Source: an uncultured Poribacteria bacterium
GTDB taxonomy: Bacteria > Poribacteria > WGA-4E > WGA-3G
Direction: 5' to 3'
Assembly: GCA_958295855.1 (NCBI GenBank)
Contig: OY282383.1
Location: 4,134,481 to 4,198,480, forward strand
DNA: 64,000 nt
Part shown: piece after piece, positions 16,757 through 25,953 of the stretch
Numbering within the stretch: position 1 is the stretch's first letter
How the letters are laid out: each line of letters begins with the position of its first letter
Notes under the pieces: model-generated
What the model was told of the DNA's origin: nothing
Seen by the model: only the letters and a program-made list of their open reading frames with translations
Database searches by the model: none
Program-made: the position numbers and the translations under genes

Positions 16757-17629
16757 CTAGTTGGATATCACTTTGTGCCCTTCAAGCCACACCTTCAAAG
16801 GCACATCGGCATCTTTGGGTGAAAAATGCCCATTTGCATTCGTCCCGCCACCAAGCAACTGTTGGCGAATCGGATCATTCCGCTCAAACAACCCCGGTGG
16901 GATAGTCATGTCGTCTTTGCTCCGTAGCCATCGGTAGCCGTATCCGTAAAAGAGCCCCTTGCGGGTGATGTCTGAATCGTTTTCACTGCGCGCATGCCAT
17001 ATACGCCGATCGAAGAAAACCGCATCGCCGGGCTTACAGCAGACAGGCACCGCGCCTTCGGGCAGCGAACCGTCTACCGGCTTCTCAAATGTATCCCACA
17101 GGTGGCTCCCCGGGATGATATAAAAATTCCCGCGTCCTATTTCGGAGCAGTCAGACAGCCAATAGGCAACTTTAATGGAGAGGCGAGGCCGCGGCGAACT
17201 TTCAATTTCAATGTTGACACGGCCGCTATCCTGATGCCACCCCAGCGGTGTCGGCTTTCCACGCACCGCCTCGGGCCGCGGCGGTGTGATAATCAGATGG
17301 CTGTGGTAAGAGTAAATGTTCCACCCCAAAATCCCCCACACCTTCGGGAAGGTTTTATACCAATCCAAGATATTCACAAAAAGCTGATCTGTGCCGAGGA
17401 AGTTCGGATAAAAAAAATTGTGATGCAGTGTCATCCGGCTTTTGGTGTACGGGTCGTAACCTGCCTCCAGATGCTCGCAGTAAATGTCATCTACCCGTGT
17501 TTCAAGCCGTTCCACGAGGGCCGGTGGCAGGGCATTTTCAACAACGAAATAGCCTTCCTCATTCAACTTTCGGAGCTGTTCATCGGTAATCTGATGTTGC
17601 AGATGTCGTTCGTCAAGCATATCTTCCAT
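16757..17629 (-). CDS. Phytanoyl-CoA dioxygenase (PhyH) family protein
   Basis: A 290-residue Fe(II)/2-oxoglutarate oxygenase. The iron facial triad is visible as HQD in GWHQDSGRVN (H and D) and the distal histidine in FFDRRIWHARSEN. The 2-oxoglutarate-binding arginine is in TRKGLFYGYGYRW. The N-terminal LNEEGYFVVENALPPALVERL is the usual PhyH opening. The substrate cannot be told from sequence. Members of this group in marine bacteria act on small organic molecules. The Gfo/Idh oxidoreductase ends 6 bp upstream on the same strand, so the two probably form an operon for the catabolism of one compound. Confidence 0.9.
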   Translation of the reverse strand: MEDMLDERHLQHQITDEQLRKLNEEGYFVVENALPPALVERLETRVDDIYCEHLEAGYDPYTKSRMTLHHNFFYPNFLGTDQLFVNILDWYKTFPKVWGILGWNIYSYHSHLIITPPRPEAVRGKPTPLGWHQDSGRVNIEIESSPRPRLSIKVAYWLSDCSEIGRGNFYIIPGSHLWDTFEKPVDGSLPEGAVPVCCKPGDAVFFDRRIWHARSENDSDITRKGLFYGYGYRWLRSKDDMTIPPGLFERNDPIRQQLLGGGTNANGHFSPKDADVPLKVWLEGHKVISN

Positions 17630-17635
17630 CCTTAG

Positions 17636-18589
17636 TTAATCTGCCAAAGGTCCCTCTATCTCATCGACGAGGTGAATAGAATGAATGACATCGCGGAGGT
17701 CGGTGAGCGGTACTTTTTTATTGCGTACACACTCGACGAAGTGGCGATGCATTGTGAGAACGCCTTCATAGTTCGCCGTGTCACGTTCATCAACGCCGTC
17801 GACCTCCCACCCTCCCATAACCTTTCTCTTGTTGTCCTCATAAATTTCGATTTCTTCTGGGATTTTCATGTAACAGCCGATGCCGACTCCGTGCAATTCG
17901 GAACGGAGCACACGCCCGCCCGATGCACGATTCCCAAACAACACGCCTGTGACATTGTTATCGAAGCGAACAAACGCCGTGTAGAAGTTTCGCTGCGCCG
18001 CGCCAAATGTGTCTCGATGCGCGGTGACTTCCACCGGTTCGCCGCCTGCCATATAACGGAGCAGATCTACAACGTGGCAGACATCGTTCCACAACGTCGT
18101 CGTCAATTCGCGATTCTGGCCGAGCATCTGCTTGTTAAAAGTCACAGTGGCTAAGGAGACGGGTCCCTTTTCTGCGACGCGTTGCATTGCTTCGCGCGTG
18201 ACTGCCGCATATCTGCGCTGAAAGCCTACCATGCAGTAAACATCGTTGGCAATCGCTGCATCAAGGAGCTGTTGCGTTTCGTCGCTGGTTGCGCCGGGCG
18301 GCTTTTCAATAAACAGATGCTTGCCAGCGTTCAGACAATCCAACGCCGGCTGCAAAATCCACTTCTCGTTCATCACACAATAGACTACGTCCAAATCCAG
18401 CGTATCCAACATCTTCCGGTGATCTGTGAAGGTGTGCGGGAACTCATATTTCTGTGCGACCTGGGCAAGTTTCTCCTCATCCAGTTCACATGCGCCGAGC
18501 ATCTCCACATCATCTTCGAGCCGGTTGACGCTCGGATAATGTGCGCCTTGGCTGCGTCCGCCTGCACCGATAAACGCTGCTTTAAGCAT
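17636..18589 (-). CDS. Gfo/Idh/MocA family oxidoreductase
   Basis: A 317-residue NAD(P)-dependent sugar or polyol dehydrogenase-like protein. The Rossmann motif is AAFIGAGGRSQGAH at the N-terminus, LDLDVVYCVMNEKW follows, and the EKPPG element in GKHLFIEKPPGATSDE is diagnostic of the family. The C-terminal alpha/beta domain includes GVLFGNRASGGRVLRSELHG. The ATG at 18589 puts the Rossmann strand at the N-terminus. The open frame extends to 18655 without similarity. Its substrate is unknown. It shares an operon with the PhyH gene, a pairing frequent in sulfatase-rich marine bacteria. Confidence 0.9.
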   Translation of the reverse strand: MLKAAFIGAGGRSQGAHYPSVNRLEDDVEMLGACELDEEKLAQVAQKYEFPHTFTDHRKMLDTLDLDVVYCVMNEKWILQPALDCLNAGKHLFIEKPPGATSDETQQLLDAAIANDVYCMVGFQRRYAAVTREAMQRVAEKGPVSLATVTFNKQMLGQNRELTTTLWNDVCHVVDLLRYMAGGEPVEVTAHRDTFGAAQRNFYTAFVRFDNNVTGVLFGNRASGGRVLRSELHGVGIGCYMKIPEEIEIYEDNKRKVMGGWEVDGVDERDTANYEGVLTMHRHFVECVRNKKVPLTDLRDVIHSIHLVDEIEGPLAD

Positions 18590-18704
18590 TGGGAGTTTCT
18601 CCTGAAATTTCGTAAAATCTGCGCCTATTTTAGCACATGACGAGATATGTTGCAAGCAGATTTTTTATGTGCTTGGAAAGCACCTACAAGCGGAAGGGGC
18701 ACGG

Positions 18705-18933
18705 TTAGAAATTGTCTGAATCAGGATTTTGACCTGGCTCTTGGCACTTGCAATTTAGATTTAGGTTATCGGATTTCAAGATATCTGCCATGATCCGACC
18801 GCTACCCATCGGACCTTTCTGTTGTGGACTCTTGATAACTCATTAAATACTCGGTAATTCCCTCAAAAATCTGAGACGAGATAGAGTACATCTTATACTC
18901 ATCCAGATAGATGAAACTTTTAATCTTCTGCAC
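18705..18933 (-). pseudogene. Frameshifted N-terminal remnant of a DUF6414-like protein
   Basis: From a GTG at 18933 the minus strand reads QKIKSFIYLDEYKMYSISSQ then IFEGITEYLMSYQ, and stops at TAG 18804-18802. The wording FIYLDEYKMYSISSQIFEGxTEY resembles my memory of DUF6414. In the neighbouring frame the text continues KGPMGSGRIMADILKSDN, which would follow naturally, so a single frameshift around 18835 split the gene and only about 75 codons remain before the frame stops at 18707-18705. The start overlaps the end of the small membrane protein at 18920-19054. The family identification is from pattern memory and should be searched. Confidence 0.55.
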
Positions 18934-19054
18934 GGCCTTTCCGCCTCATATACTTTTTATAATACCGTTTTCTTGTGTCTATGATGGACCAAATAGAAAC
19001 GCTAATGCCTACTATGGCAAGAATTGAACCTGTGATGATAAGTGCTTCAGTCAT
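18920..19054 (-). CDS. Small single-pass membrane protein (44 aa)
   Basis: A short frame reading MTEALIITGSILAIVGISVS, WSIIDTRKRYYKKYMRRKG and ending RAED. Residues 4-24 form one hydrophobic helix followed by a strongly basic cytosolic tail. TTGAGGATGA immediately before the ATG is a usable ribosome site. It overlaps the GTG start of the DUF6414-like remnant by 14 bp, suggesting that the two were once co-translated. The function is not known. Confidence 0.55.
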   Translation of the reverse strand: MTEALIITGSILAIVGISVSIWSIIDTRKRYYKKYMRRKGRAED

Positions 19055-19259
19055 TGATTCATCCTCAATTGGAACCTATCTTATAAATATTTGCGTAACA
19101 TGAGCAGATAGGCAAACTATGCAAAACCCAAATAATTTGCAGCAATGATGTGGGAGCGTACAGAAAAACCTACCGTAAATACGCTCTCCCGATGCTAAAA
19201 TTCACACACGAAGAATATAATACCATCATTGCACACGCAGAGTCAAACTTATTTTTACT

Positions 19260-19664
19260 TTACGAGTTACGTTCTAACTTCGAGAGTCTATTATATACCG
19301 AGAAACTGATGAGAAATGATGTAAAACTTAACCCGATAGACAAACTTGTTATAGCACCTACATTGATCAACCCGGGGTTCGATTGATCTAATAAGGAACA
19401 GGCGAATAAGACACTATAGAATGATATAAAGGCAATTGAAATTCCATTTTGAATTGTCTTCCATGCCTTTTCGCTATCATTGAAATGCTCTATCTCGTTT
19501 ATATTCGATATGTGTAAGATCAATCCGAACGCCACAAAGTCTGAGGCGCTGAGGAAATCCATAGTTCGATTCTGTGATATAAACCATATTAACGCTCGTG
19601 AAAGAACAGGTATTAGTCCTACGAGAACTGTGTATATGAGCCACTTGATTTTAATATTTGGCAT
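19260..19664 (-). CDS. Hypothetical four-helix membrane protein (134 aa)
   Basis: Not recognised. From MPNIKIKWLIYTVLVG the protein shows about four hydrophobic segments (WLIYTVLVGLIPVLSRALIW, FVAFGLILHI, SIAFISFYSVLFACSLL, SLSIGLSFTSFLISF) joined by short polar loops. The frame is open back to 19730, and TGAGGAGG about 13 nt before the ATG could serve either start. It lies upstream of the small membrane protein and DUF6414-like remnant on the same strand and may belong to the same former unit. Confidence 0.55.
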   Translation of the reverse strand: MPNIKIKWLIYTVLVGLIPVLSRALIWFISQNRTMDFLSASDFVAFGLILHISNINEIEHFNDSEKAWKTIQNGISIAFISFYSVLFACSLLDQSNPGLINVGAITSLSIGLSFTSFLISFSVYNRLSKLERNS

Positions 19665-19721
19665 GTTGGCTTTACTAACCTCCTCAGGGCATCCATATAT
19701 GTGATTATCCTCTATGAGGTC

Positions 19722-19744
19722 ACGGCACACGGAGTGTGCCTACT
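19722..19744. repeat. Palindromic ACGGCACAC repeat
   Basis: ACGGCACACGGAGTGTGCCTACT is an imperfect inverted repeat directly downstream of the restriction-modification gene. It is the same family as the tandem pair at 40396-40463 (GTAGGCACACGCCGTGTGCCGTTACAG). It may act as a terminator hairpin. Confidence 0.6.
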
Positions 19745-22700
19745 ACTTTAAGGCAGGCAATTTGTGAACGATATCCACCGTCTCCAAACTCACCGTAATT
19801 ACCTTGCCAATTAACTTGACAATATACTGCGCATCGTCTGCACGGTTCGGGTCGTTGAGGATGCCACTCCGTTTGTCTGTTTTGACACGGTACCGGTCCA
19901 CTATCCATTCCAATGCGGAACGGGTGCCAAGCCGATAATCAAACGCCTCCGGCGGAATGCCATCAAGCGTCAGGAAATCGTTGTACACCAGCGAGGTTTT
20001 GTCTTTGGAGAGCTTCATCTTCTCCACACGCCAATTGAGGGGCACGTTCGGGGTTTGGATGAACTTCAGTGTATCGTATTCGTCCTCGTCTTCGTAGTTG
20101 ACGTGGATGTCCGCTAATTGTGCGCCGGCGTTGGCAAAACCCCAGAAATCTTTGGCGAAGGGGATGTGCGGCAAATCACGCTTGAGGTTCGCCTGATACC
20201 GCCCGCGATAATCGGGATGATGCAAGATGCCGTAATTGTAGTGGAAGATGTCCCACTTGCTGATGGTGTTATCTTGGTAGTGCGTGCGGAACTGTGCCAA
20301 TGCCCACTCGGTGATGTTTTCACGGCGGTTTGTGCCATCTTCGTCGTAGGTATAGAAGGGAAAGCATTGATTGACATCGTGTATGCCGGCACACGCAATG
20401 ACATCAACCATCAAAGCGTGAAAAGGTTTGTTACTGCCGATACCATTGACACAGAGCGCCCGATTCTCTTTTTCAGTCTCAGGTGTAGGGAAAATGGAGG
20501 GAAAAACGTATACCCGCTCTGTCATCATTCTGTCAAAGTAGAGGTTCGATTGGGTAAATGGACGGTAGAGGGATGTCCTCATTCTTTGATGCGAAAAATC
20601 AGCAGTTCGCCCTCTTTGAAAGTTCCGTTTTAGTGCTTCGCTCCAACTGATTTTTGTGTTATCGGAAATCACAAAATCATCAAGGTTTGCCTGCTTGTCT
20701 TCTCGTCGTTTCCACCTATCTATTTCTGTGTTGTAAGTGTCAATCATCCGCTGCACGTTCTCAGCAAGTCTGTCTCGGTTGAAATTGTAAGCCCACGCAT
20801 CGCGGGCAGTGTTAACACCGAAACTATACGTTTTGAAAATCACATCTACCGCCGCGCCTTTGACTGCCTTCGCTTGCTTAGTTCCTATCGGGGTAAAGGT
20901 GTCAAACTCGGCACGGAGCCCTTCGGTGAGCCATGTGTGTCGCGCATCGGGTTGAATCGGTGGTTTCCATTCAATATTGCCCACGTGTTGGCGTTGGGTG
21001 AGAAAGTCAAACTTCTGTTTTTTGTTCCACATGTCGTCTGTTTGATAGTAAAAAATACGGGAGGTTTCTGATGAATTTCCCTTTCTCTTCACAAACAAGT
21101 TGATGCTCACGCCTACTGTGATGTCGAACACATTGGCATTAGAAACCTTCAAGCCCTTCCGCATGTTCCCGCCCAAATCCAAAACATAAATCGCGTCGCA
21201 ATCGGCGGCGAGGTGTTTCCGCATCCCATCAAACGCCACACCCTCGAGAAAACTGTTGTTTGTCACAAACGCGACAACGCCTTCATCGCCAATCCTGTCC
21301 AACCCCCACCGAATCGCCTTCACATAAGGATCCGACAGCGCGTTTTTATTCGTCGCCTTGGAGTCTTGCGAATACGTCTCCCGCACGCGCGCATCCATCG
21401 TCGCGTATTTCCGGTTTTTGTTGTTGTCATTCTCATTTGCTTGTCCTGCGTTGTAGGGTGGATTGCCAATAACAACAAACATCGGGGTCTCTTTTTGTTT
21501 CTCAACGCGTTCGGTATTGGCAGGCACAAACAGCTGCGTCTGCCGCGCTTCTGCCACCTCAAACGTGTCTACCAGACATAGCCCTTCAAACGGGGCGTAT
21601 TGATTTGTGGCAGTGTAAAACTGCTGTTCAATGTTGAGGCTGGCGATGTAGTACGGCAGGAGCATGACTTCGTTGCACTGGAGTTCGGGCGGGGCGGCGG
21701 TGTATTTTCGCTCCAATGAAATGGCGTCCAATTCCTGCATAATGCGGACGATGAAGTTGCCGGTACCAACGAACGCATCGATGATGTGCACACCGCTCTC
21801 CGAAAGCGAACGTCCGAATTCCTCTTTGAGAAGGTGTTCGACGCTTTTCACCATGAAATCCACAATCGGTTGAGGGGTATAGACGATACCGTGCGTGTCT
21901 GCAGTCTTGACAGAAAACCCTTGGAAGAACTGCTCATAGATGGTGTTGAGAAAGCCCTGTTTTTGCGAGAAGTCCGTAATTGTGCTGGCTGTTTTCTCAA
22001 TCGCAACGTAGAACGGATTCAAAGGGCGAAGAAATTCGGAGCGGTTCAGCGTCCGTTCGGTGAGCACATCAATGACATTTTCAATGTCGCGGGCGATGAT
22101 ATTTCGGCGGGTGAAGTCCCTATTATCAAAAATGGTTGCGAAAATGCGTTCAGTGAGCAGGTGCTGGATGAGCATCTCTTCAACAGCCGCGATGGACAGA
22201 TTCGGATTGATTGAGGCTTGGCACTGCTGATGAAAATGGGCGAATGCCGCCTGAAAGTGGGGGTTGTTTTGGCGTTCCGTTTCTATTAATGCTGCCAACT
22301 TTTCACCGAGTTCTGGCACCGTCTCTTTGAACTCCGACACTGCCGTATGCCACGCCGCGATGTTCTCCTCCTGATATGCGAAGAACGTCTGGAGCACGTG
22401 GACAAGGTTTCTCGGCTCGGTGATGTCCAGGTCGAGTTGCAGTTGCCCATGCTGATAGAGGAGTGCATGGGTTGGGGATTGCACAACGATGTTTTTAGAG
22501 GGGTAGCCTGCGGCAAATTTCTTGGCTGCTTCGGCGTGTAGCTCATCCTTGGTATCTTTTGCTTCCCAGTGGCCGTGTGGCAAGCCGAACGCATCGACGA
22601 CTTCACCGTCGGGTGTGATACGCCTTTTCTCTGGTGTGTAGTGGCTTTTTTCACAGAGAAGGGTGAGATCGACTTGGTTGCAATAGTGTTGGAGAACGGT

Positions 22701-22817
22701 TTGGAATGCGGCTCGGACGGTGCCTTCGTTTTGTTCTCCGAGGTGGGTGTATGCTTCGAGTTCTGCGTAGTATGTTTTGATGGGTTTGTGTGTCGGTTTG
22801 ATGTTGAGTGCTGGCAT
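19743..22817 (-). CDS. Type ISP/IIG-like restriction-modification enzyme (nuclease + N6 methylase), helicase-less
   Basis: A 1024-residue single-chain protein. The N-terminus contains DGEVVDAFGLPHGHWEAKDTKD (about residues 70-91), the D...ExK core of an Mrr-like nuclease as in type ISP enzymes. The methylase region has motif I IIDAFVGTGNF (about 340) and motif IV VVIGNPPYNAG (about 449-452). The C-terminal third, with KWDIFHYNYGILHHPDYR and LPHIPFAKDFWGFANAGAQL, matches the target-recognition region of LlaBIII-like enzymes. Type ISP enzymes are usually near 1600 residues with a helicase between nuclease and methylase. No helicase motifs are visible here, so cleavage may follow a type IIG mode. 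It has a CGGAGAAA ribosome site and no separate specificity gene. Confidence 0.82.
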   Translation of the reverse strand: MPALNIKPTHKPIKTYYAELEAYTHLGEQNEGTVRAAFQTVLQHYCNQVDLTLLCEKSHYTPEKRRITPDGEVVDAFGLPHGHWEAKDTKDELHAEAAKKFAAGYPSKNIVVQSPTHALLYQHGQLQLDLDITEPRNLVHVLQTFFAYQEENIAAWHTAVSEFKETVPELGEKLAALIETERQNNPHFQAAFAHFHQQCQASINPNLSIAAVEEMLIQHLLTERIFATIFDNRDFTRRNIIARDIENVIDVLTERTLNRSEFLRPLNPFYVAIEKTASTITDFSQKQGFLNTIYEQFFQGFSVKTADTHGIVYTPQPIVDFMVKSVEHLLKEEFGRSLSESGVHIIDAFVGTGNFIVRIMQELDAISLERKYTAAPPELQCNEVMLLPYYIASLNIEQQFYTATNQYAPFEGLCLVDTFEVAEARQTQLFVPANTERVEKQKETPMFVVIGNPPYNAGQANENDNNKNRKYATMDARVRETYSQDSKATNKNALSDPYVKAIRWGLDRIGDEGVVAFVTNNSFLEGVAFDGMRKHLAADCDAIYVLDLGGNMRKGLKVSNANVFDITVGVSINLFVKRKGNSSETSRIFYYQTDDMWNKKQKFDFLTQRQHVGNIEWKPPIQPDARHTWLTEGLRAEFDTFTPIGTKQAKAVKGAAVDVIFKTYSFGVNTARDAWAYNFNRDRLAENVQRMIDTYNTEIDRWKRREDKQANLDDFVISDNTKISWSEALKRNFQRGRTADFSHQRMRTSLYRPFTQSNLYFDRMMTERVYVFPSIFPTPETEKENRALCVNGIGSNKPFHALMVDVIACAGIHDVNQCFPFYTYDEDGTNRRENITEWALAQFRTHYQDNTISKWDIFHYNYGILHHPDYRGRYQANLKRDLPHIPFAKDFWGFANAGAQLADIHVNYEDEDEYDTLKFIQTPNVPLNWRVEKMKLSKDKTSLVYNDFLTLDGIPPEAFDYRLGTRSALEWIVDRYRVKTDKRSGILNDPNRADDAQYIVKLIGKVITVSLETVDIVHKLPALK

Positions 22818-23260
22818 GGTGTTTTCTCCGTGTGTTGTCGGTGATTGAATTTAGATACCACGAATTATACACGGATTGGGGAAGGATTGCAAGGGGAAAA
22901 ATCGTATGTTTGTAGTCGTGCGATTTAGCACACGTCCGGTTTGTAGTTTCGCGGATAAGGCAGATTGTCTGACTATTCCCAGATCGAAACTAGCCAGGAT
23001 AAGCGGAGCTGCAGAAGTTTGTTCAATATTAACCTTCATCCAAGCGCGCACCCGGCGGAGAGACCTGCACGCCTGAAACCCGCGCTCCATCGGAGCGGTA
23101 TATCTATAGTATGCGCACCCTGTGAAGACATACCGCTCCGAAGGAGTAGTATTCTCTGACGAACTAGTGGATTGAGGTGAACATGGAAATTATGCACGCA
23201 ATTCCAATTCGTGTCAACTTTAAAAAAAATAGTAGGCTGAATACCTCTGGATGCGTTATT
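22818..23260. other. Intergenic region with a long inverted repeat (23085-23146)
   Basis: No gene is supported. CTCCATCGGAGCGGTAT at 23085-23101 and ATACCGCTCCGAAGGAG at 23130-23146 form 17-nt arms with one mismatch around a 28-nt loop. The outer portions are themselves self-complementary (CTCCnnCGGAG). The region separates two restriction-modification units. Confidence 0.65.
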
Positions 23261-24349
23261 CTATTGCTTGATCACGAATATCACATCTGCCTCGGCTGAG
23301 TAAGTTTCACCCTCCCAGAGAAAGTCCAACTGAAAGCCTATGTCTGGGCTGATTTCGTCAAGATAATTAATCACGTGTTCTGAAATTAGAGCTCTTGCCC
23401 TTTTTAACTTCCACGAATTAAAAAAGTCGCTTTTATCTACCAACACCAAAAACAACCGGTTGGAAGCATCAAAACGCCGCACGCCTTGGTTTTGGTCAAG
23501 CCACCGAACCAGTGGTTCCGGAGTCACGATACAGGCGTTTAACAACGTTTCCCGGCATTCTTGTAGTCCAGTTATGAGTTCCTTGGCACTCTCATGTGGA
23601 TTGTCATCAAGTTTACGCCATAAATCCGGAATCAATGCTGATTCTGCTGCCGATGCGTCAAATCCGATATTGAGTTTTCGGGCTAAGCCTTTCATCAAGG
23701 TTAATTCAGGACGGAGGCCGCGGGACTTGCGATAGGCTTTAATATATCCTTCAGGCAAGTAGGTGACTTTCAAGTCAAAAGGTTTGTTGTTAACGAAAAA
23801 GTCAATTTTTTTTATTTGTCCAACTGCTGGAATCACGTTGACATGTTCCTTAAAAATATCCTCAATGATGAGAGAGCTCCAATGGTTGTACCAAGAAGCC
23901 AATACGTAAGCTCGCAAACTATTATGAAGATCACCGTCTATTTTGCTGTGCAAGGATTCATAAGAGGTGATGTGCTTCACATATCTGTTGACAATTGTTG
24001 CCTCTAAACTATTCTGATGTAAACCACCCCAATCAAAAGACTGGATTTTATACAGTTCATTTACCAACTCCTGTTCGTTATGCCGTCGAGTTTTTCGTTC
24101 GTTTTCAAACAATTCTTGTATAATGTCGTCTATATCTTCTGATTGAAGGGCGGATTCATAAACAAACTTCAGCCACTCCTTTGACTTAAGGTTTCCTATC
24201 TCTAGTCCAAATTTGTTGATTAGGTACTCAAGGTATTTTTTTCGCGAGAGTGAACGTAGTTTCAAAAACCGCATTCCTTCATCTGTCTCCGAGAGTTCGC
24301 GAATTCTATCGCTCCTATAAAGATTCATTGCCCTGTTAAAGTCTAACAT
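23261..24349 (-). CDS. Probable restriction endonuclease partnering the upstream methylase
   Basis: A 362-residue protein without a family name I can give. The segment KKIDFFVNNKPFDLKVTYL (about 182-199) has the D...DxK spacing of a PD-(D/E)xK nuclease. The rest is helical with RKKYLEYLINKFGLEIG near the N-terminus. It starts at MLDFNRAMNLYR just after the stop of the methylase, with AAGGAG about 12 nt upstream inside the methylase gene. A start at 24385 would overlap the methylase by 34 bp. Position and motif make it the cognate nuclease of a type II-like system. Confidence 0.7.
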   Translation of the reverse strand: MLDFNRAMNLYRSDRIRELSETDEGMRFLKLRSLSRKKYLEYLINKFGLEIGNLKSKEWLKFVYESALQSEDIDDIIQELFENERKTRRHNEQELVNELYKIQSFDWGGLHQNSLEATIVNRYVKHITSYESLHSKIDGDLHNSLRAYVLASWYNHWSSLIIEDIFKEHVNVIPAVGQIKKIDFFVNNKPFDLKVTYLPEGYIKAYRKSRGLRPELTLMKGLARKLNIGFDASAAESALIPDLWRKLDDNPHESAKELITGLQECRETLLNACIVTPEPLVRWLDQNQGVRRFDASNRLFLVLVDKSDFFNSWKLKRARALISEHVINYLDEISPDIGFQLDFLWEGETYSAEADVIFVIKQ

Positions 24350-24351
24350 CT

Positions 24352-25902
24352 TCAATAAATCTCCTTGGGATAGCGGGTTGTCCATTCATTTACAATGCTA
24401 AAAGTGTCTATGGTTCGGATTCGATATTCCTCGCTCATAGACTTGCCATACAGCAGCACAAAATCCGTTTTTAATCCACCTTTTCTGTTGTCTTGAAGAA
24501 TAGACCCGGCAGAGTATGCCATAGGATAACACCCGATATAAGCCAGCCTTGAAGCTTCTTCTAATTCGCGCAGGCTGTCCCAATAATGGGCCGAACGCGC
24601 ATTAAACATGATTGCTAAAACCCCATTTTCCGCCAAAACCCGAGAGCACTCGTGAAAAATTGATGCTAACTTTTTGTTATAGGCGGATATGTCTTTACCA
24701 CGCGCTTTCGCGTTTGAGACAACGAGCTCCTCTTCGTAGTTTGATTCAAGTCCGATTATGCTATTCCATATTTCGCTGAGCTCTAAGTAAGGGATCCTGT
24801 CTCCGTGAGGCGGGTCTGTTAAAATGACTCTGATTGTGCCTGTTGGGATATCCTTCAGCAGCATTTCTGAATCGCCCTGCTGAACATAAGCGGCTTCAGC
24901 AGTATTTATGAAGCCGCTTAGAGAGGGCGACATCGTGACAGGTTTTGTTAATCCTGCTTCTCCTACAGCCTTTAACAATTTTTGAGCTTTAGTCGCGTAA
25001 CAATTCCACGCGTTTATTTCAAAGTGCTGAGCCGGCCTCCAATATCCGATAACCCAACTCCCCACCTCAATGTCTCCACGCTCACAAGGCGCGCCTACGG
25101 ACTTGTCCATTTTCCCCTTCACGCTTTTGGTTTTCCCTCTTTTTGAGATAGCGAAAACCATGTTGGACATTTGCCCTACTGATGCCGAAAGCATCAGCTG
25201 CAACGCTCTCTTTAAGGCACCGGAATACTGCGCTATTTCAGCCTTGATTAAGTCAATTGCTCGCAACGCACGTGGCGTGAAAAATTCTGTAAAGTTGCCG
25301 GTTTTCTGTGAGTTAATTCGCGAATTGTCAAATAATCGGAGATGCCTTAAGAGTTGCGGTTCATATATTTTTACGCTTTGGAGTCTCTCTATGTCGCTTT
25401 TAGGTGGGTTAAGCTCAATCCGTTTCCCGCCACGTTTCGTCCAGACTCGCGTTATCCGGTCATTTTCCCACAGAATATGCGTAGCGATATTTTCATCGGA
25501 CAGGAGGTACATAGCATTGATAAGTGCTTTTACGCGTTTTTCGACGCGATAAATGGCATTTCTCAAATCCATGTAGTCTGGCGGTTGCAGATAAAGTTTT
25601 GTGAGTTCAATACTGATTGGATTAACATCAAAACCCATAAATCGGCGAGCTTGAACGACGCACTCTCTGGCGATAAGCCCTGAGCCGAGAAACGGGTCTA
25701 GCACAATATCATCGGGTTCAGTCAACTTTTCTATCAAAAACCGCCACGCCTCAATCGGCTTTTTCCCCCAATATTTGTGGAAATTGGCGAACCCCTTGTA
25801 TCCCTCCGGTAGGTGCGCGGTGTGGGAGCGCGCGGGAGCTAACTGGATACTGACTGCACCGTCTCCATCAAAATCGAGCGTGGTTTGTAAGTTATCCAGC
25901 AT
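24352..25902 (-). CDS. DNA methyltransferase of a type II-like RM system
   Basis: A 516-residue amino-methyltransferase. FHKYWGKKPIEAWRFLIEKL near the N-terminus and DDIVLDPFLGSGLIARECV (motif I, about 65-83) are followed by the catalytic ILTDPPHGDRIPYLELSEIW (about 360). The architecture resembles the DUF1156-related methylases in which motif I comes before motif IV and is separated by a long insert. Late motifs (CSRVLAENGVLAIMFNA) are present. The nuclease gene follows directly on the same strand, so methylation presumably protects against it. Confidence 0.85.
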   Translation of the reverse strand: MLDNLQTTLDFDGDGAVSIQLAPARSHTAHLPEGYKGFANFHKYWGKKPIEAWRFLIEKLTEPDDIVLDPFLGSGLIARECVVQARRFMGFDVNPISIELTKLYLQPPDYMDLRNAIYRVEKRVKALINAMYLLSDENIATHILWENDRITRVWTKRGGKRIELNPPKSDIERLQSVKIYEPQLLRHLRLFDNSRINSQKTGNFTEFFTPRALRAIDLIKAEIAQYSGALKRALQLMLSASVGQMSNMVFAISKRGKTKSVKGKMDKSVGAPCERGDIEVGSWVIGYWRPAQHFEINAWNCYATKAQKLLKAVGEAGLTKPVTMSPSLSGFINTAEAAYVQQGDSEMLLKDIPTGTIRVILTDPPHGDRIPYLELSEIWNSIIGLESNYEEELVVSNAKARGKDISAYNKKLASIFHECSRVLAENGVLAIMFNARSAHYWDSLRELEEASRLAYIGCYPMAYSAGSILQDNRKGGLKTDFVLLYGKSMSEEYRIRTIDTFSIVNEWTTRYPKEIY

Positions 25903-25953
25903 TTTTTAGCATCCTAGATTCGTAGGTTGTTAGCTGCTTTCATATTCCCCAGG

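Noticed and set aside
19150..19386. 78-residue plus-strand frame
   Set aside because: It overlaps the end of the membrane protein on the other strand, has no ribosome site and no recognised content. A real gene cannot be excluded but support is weak.
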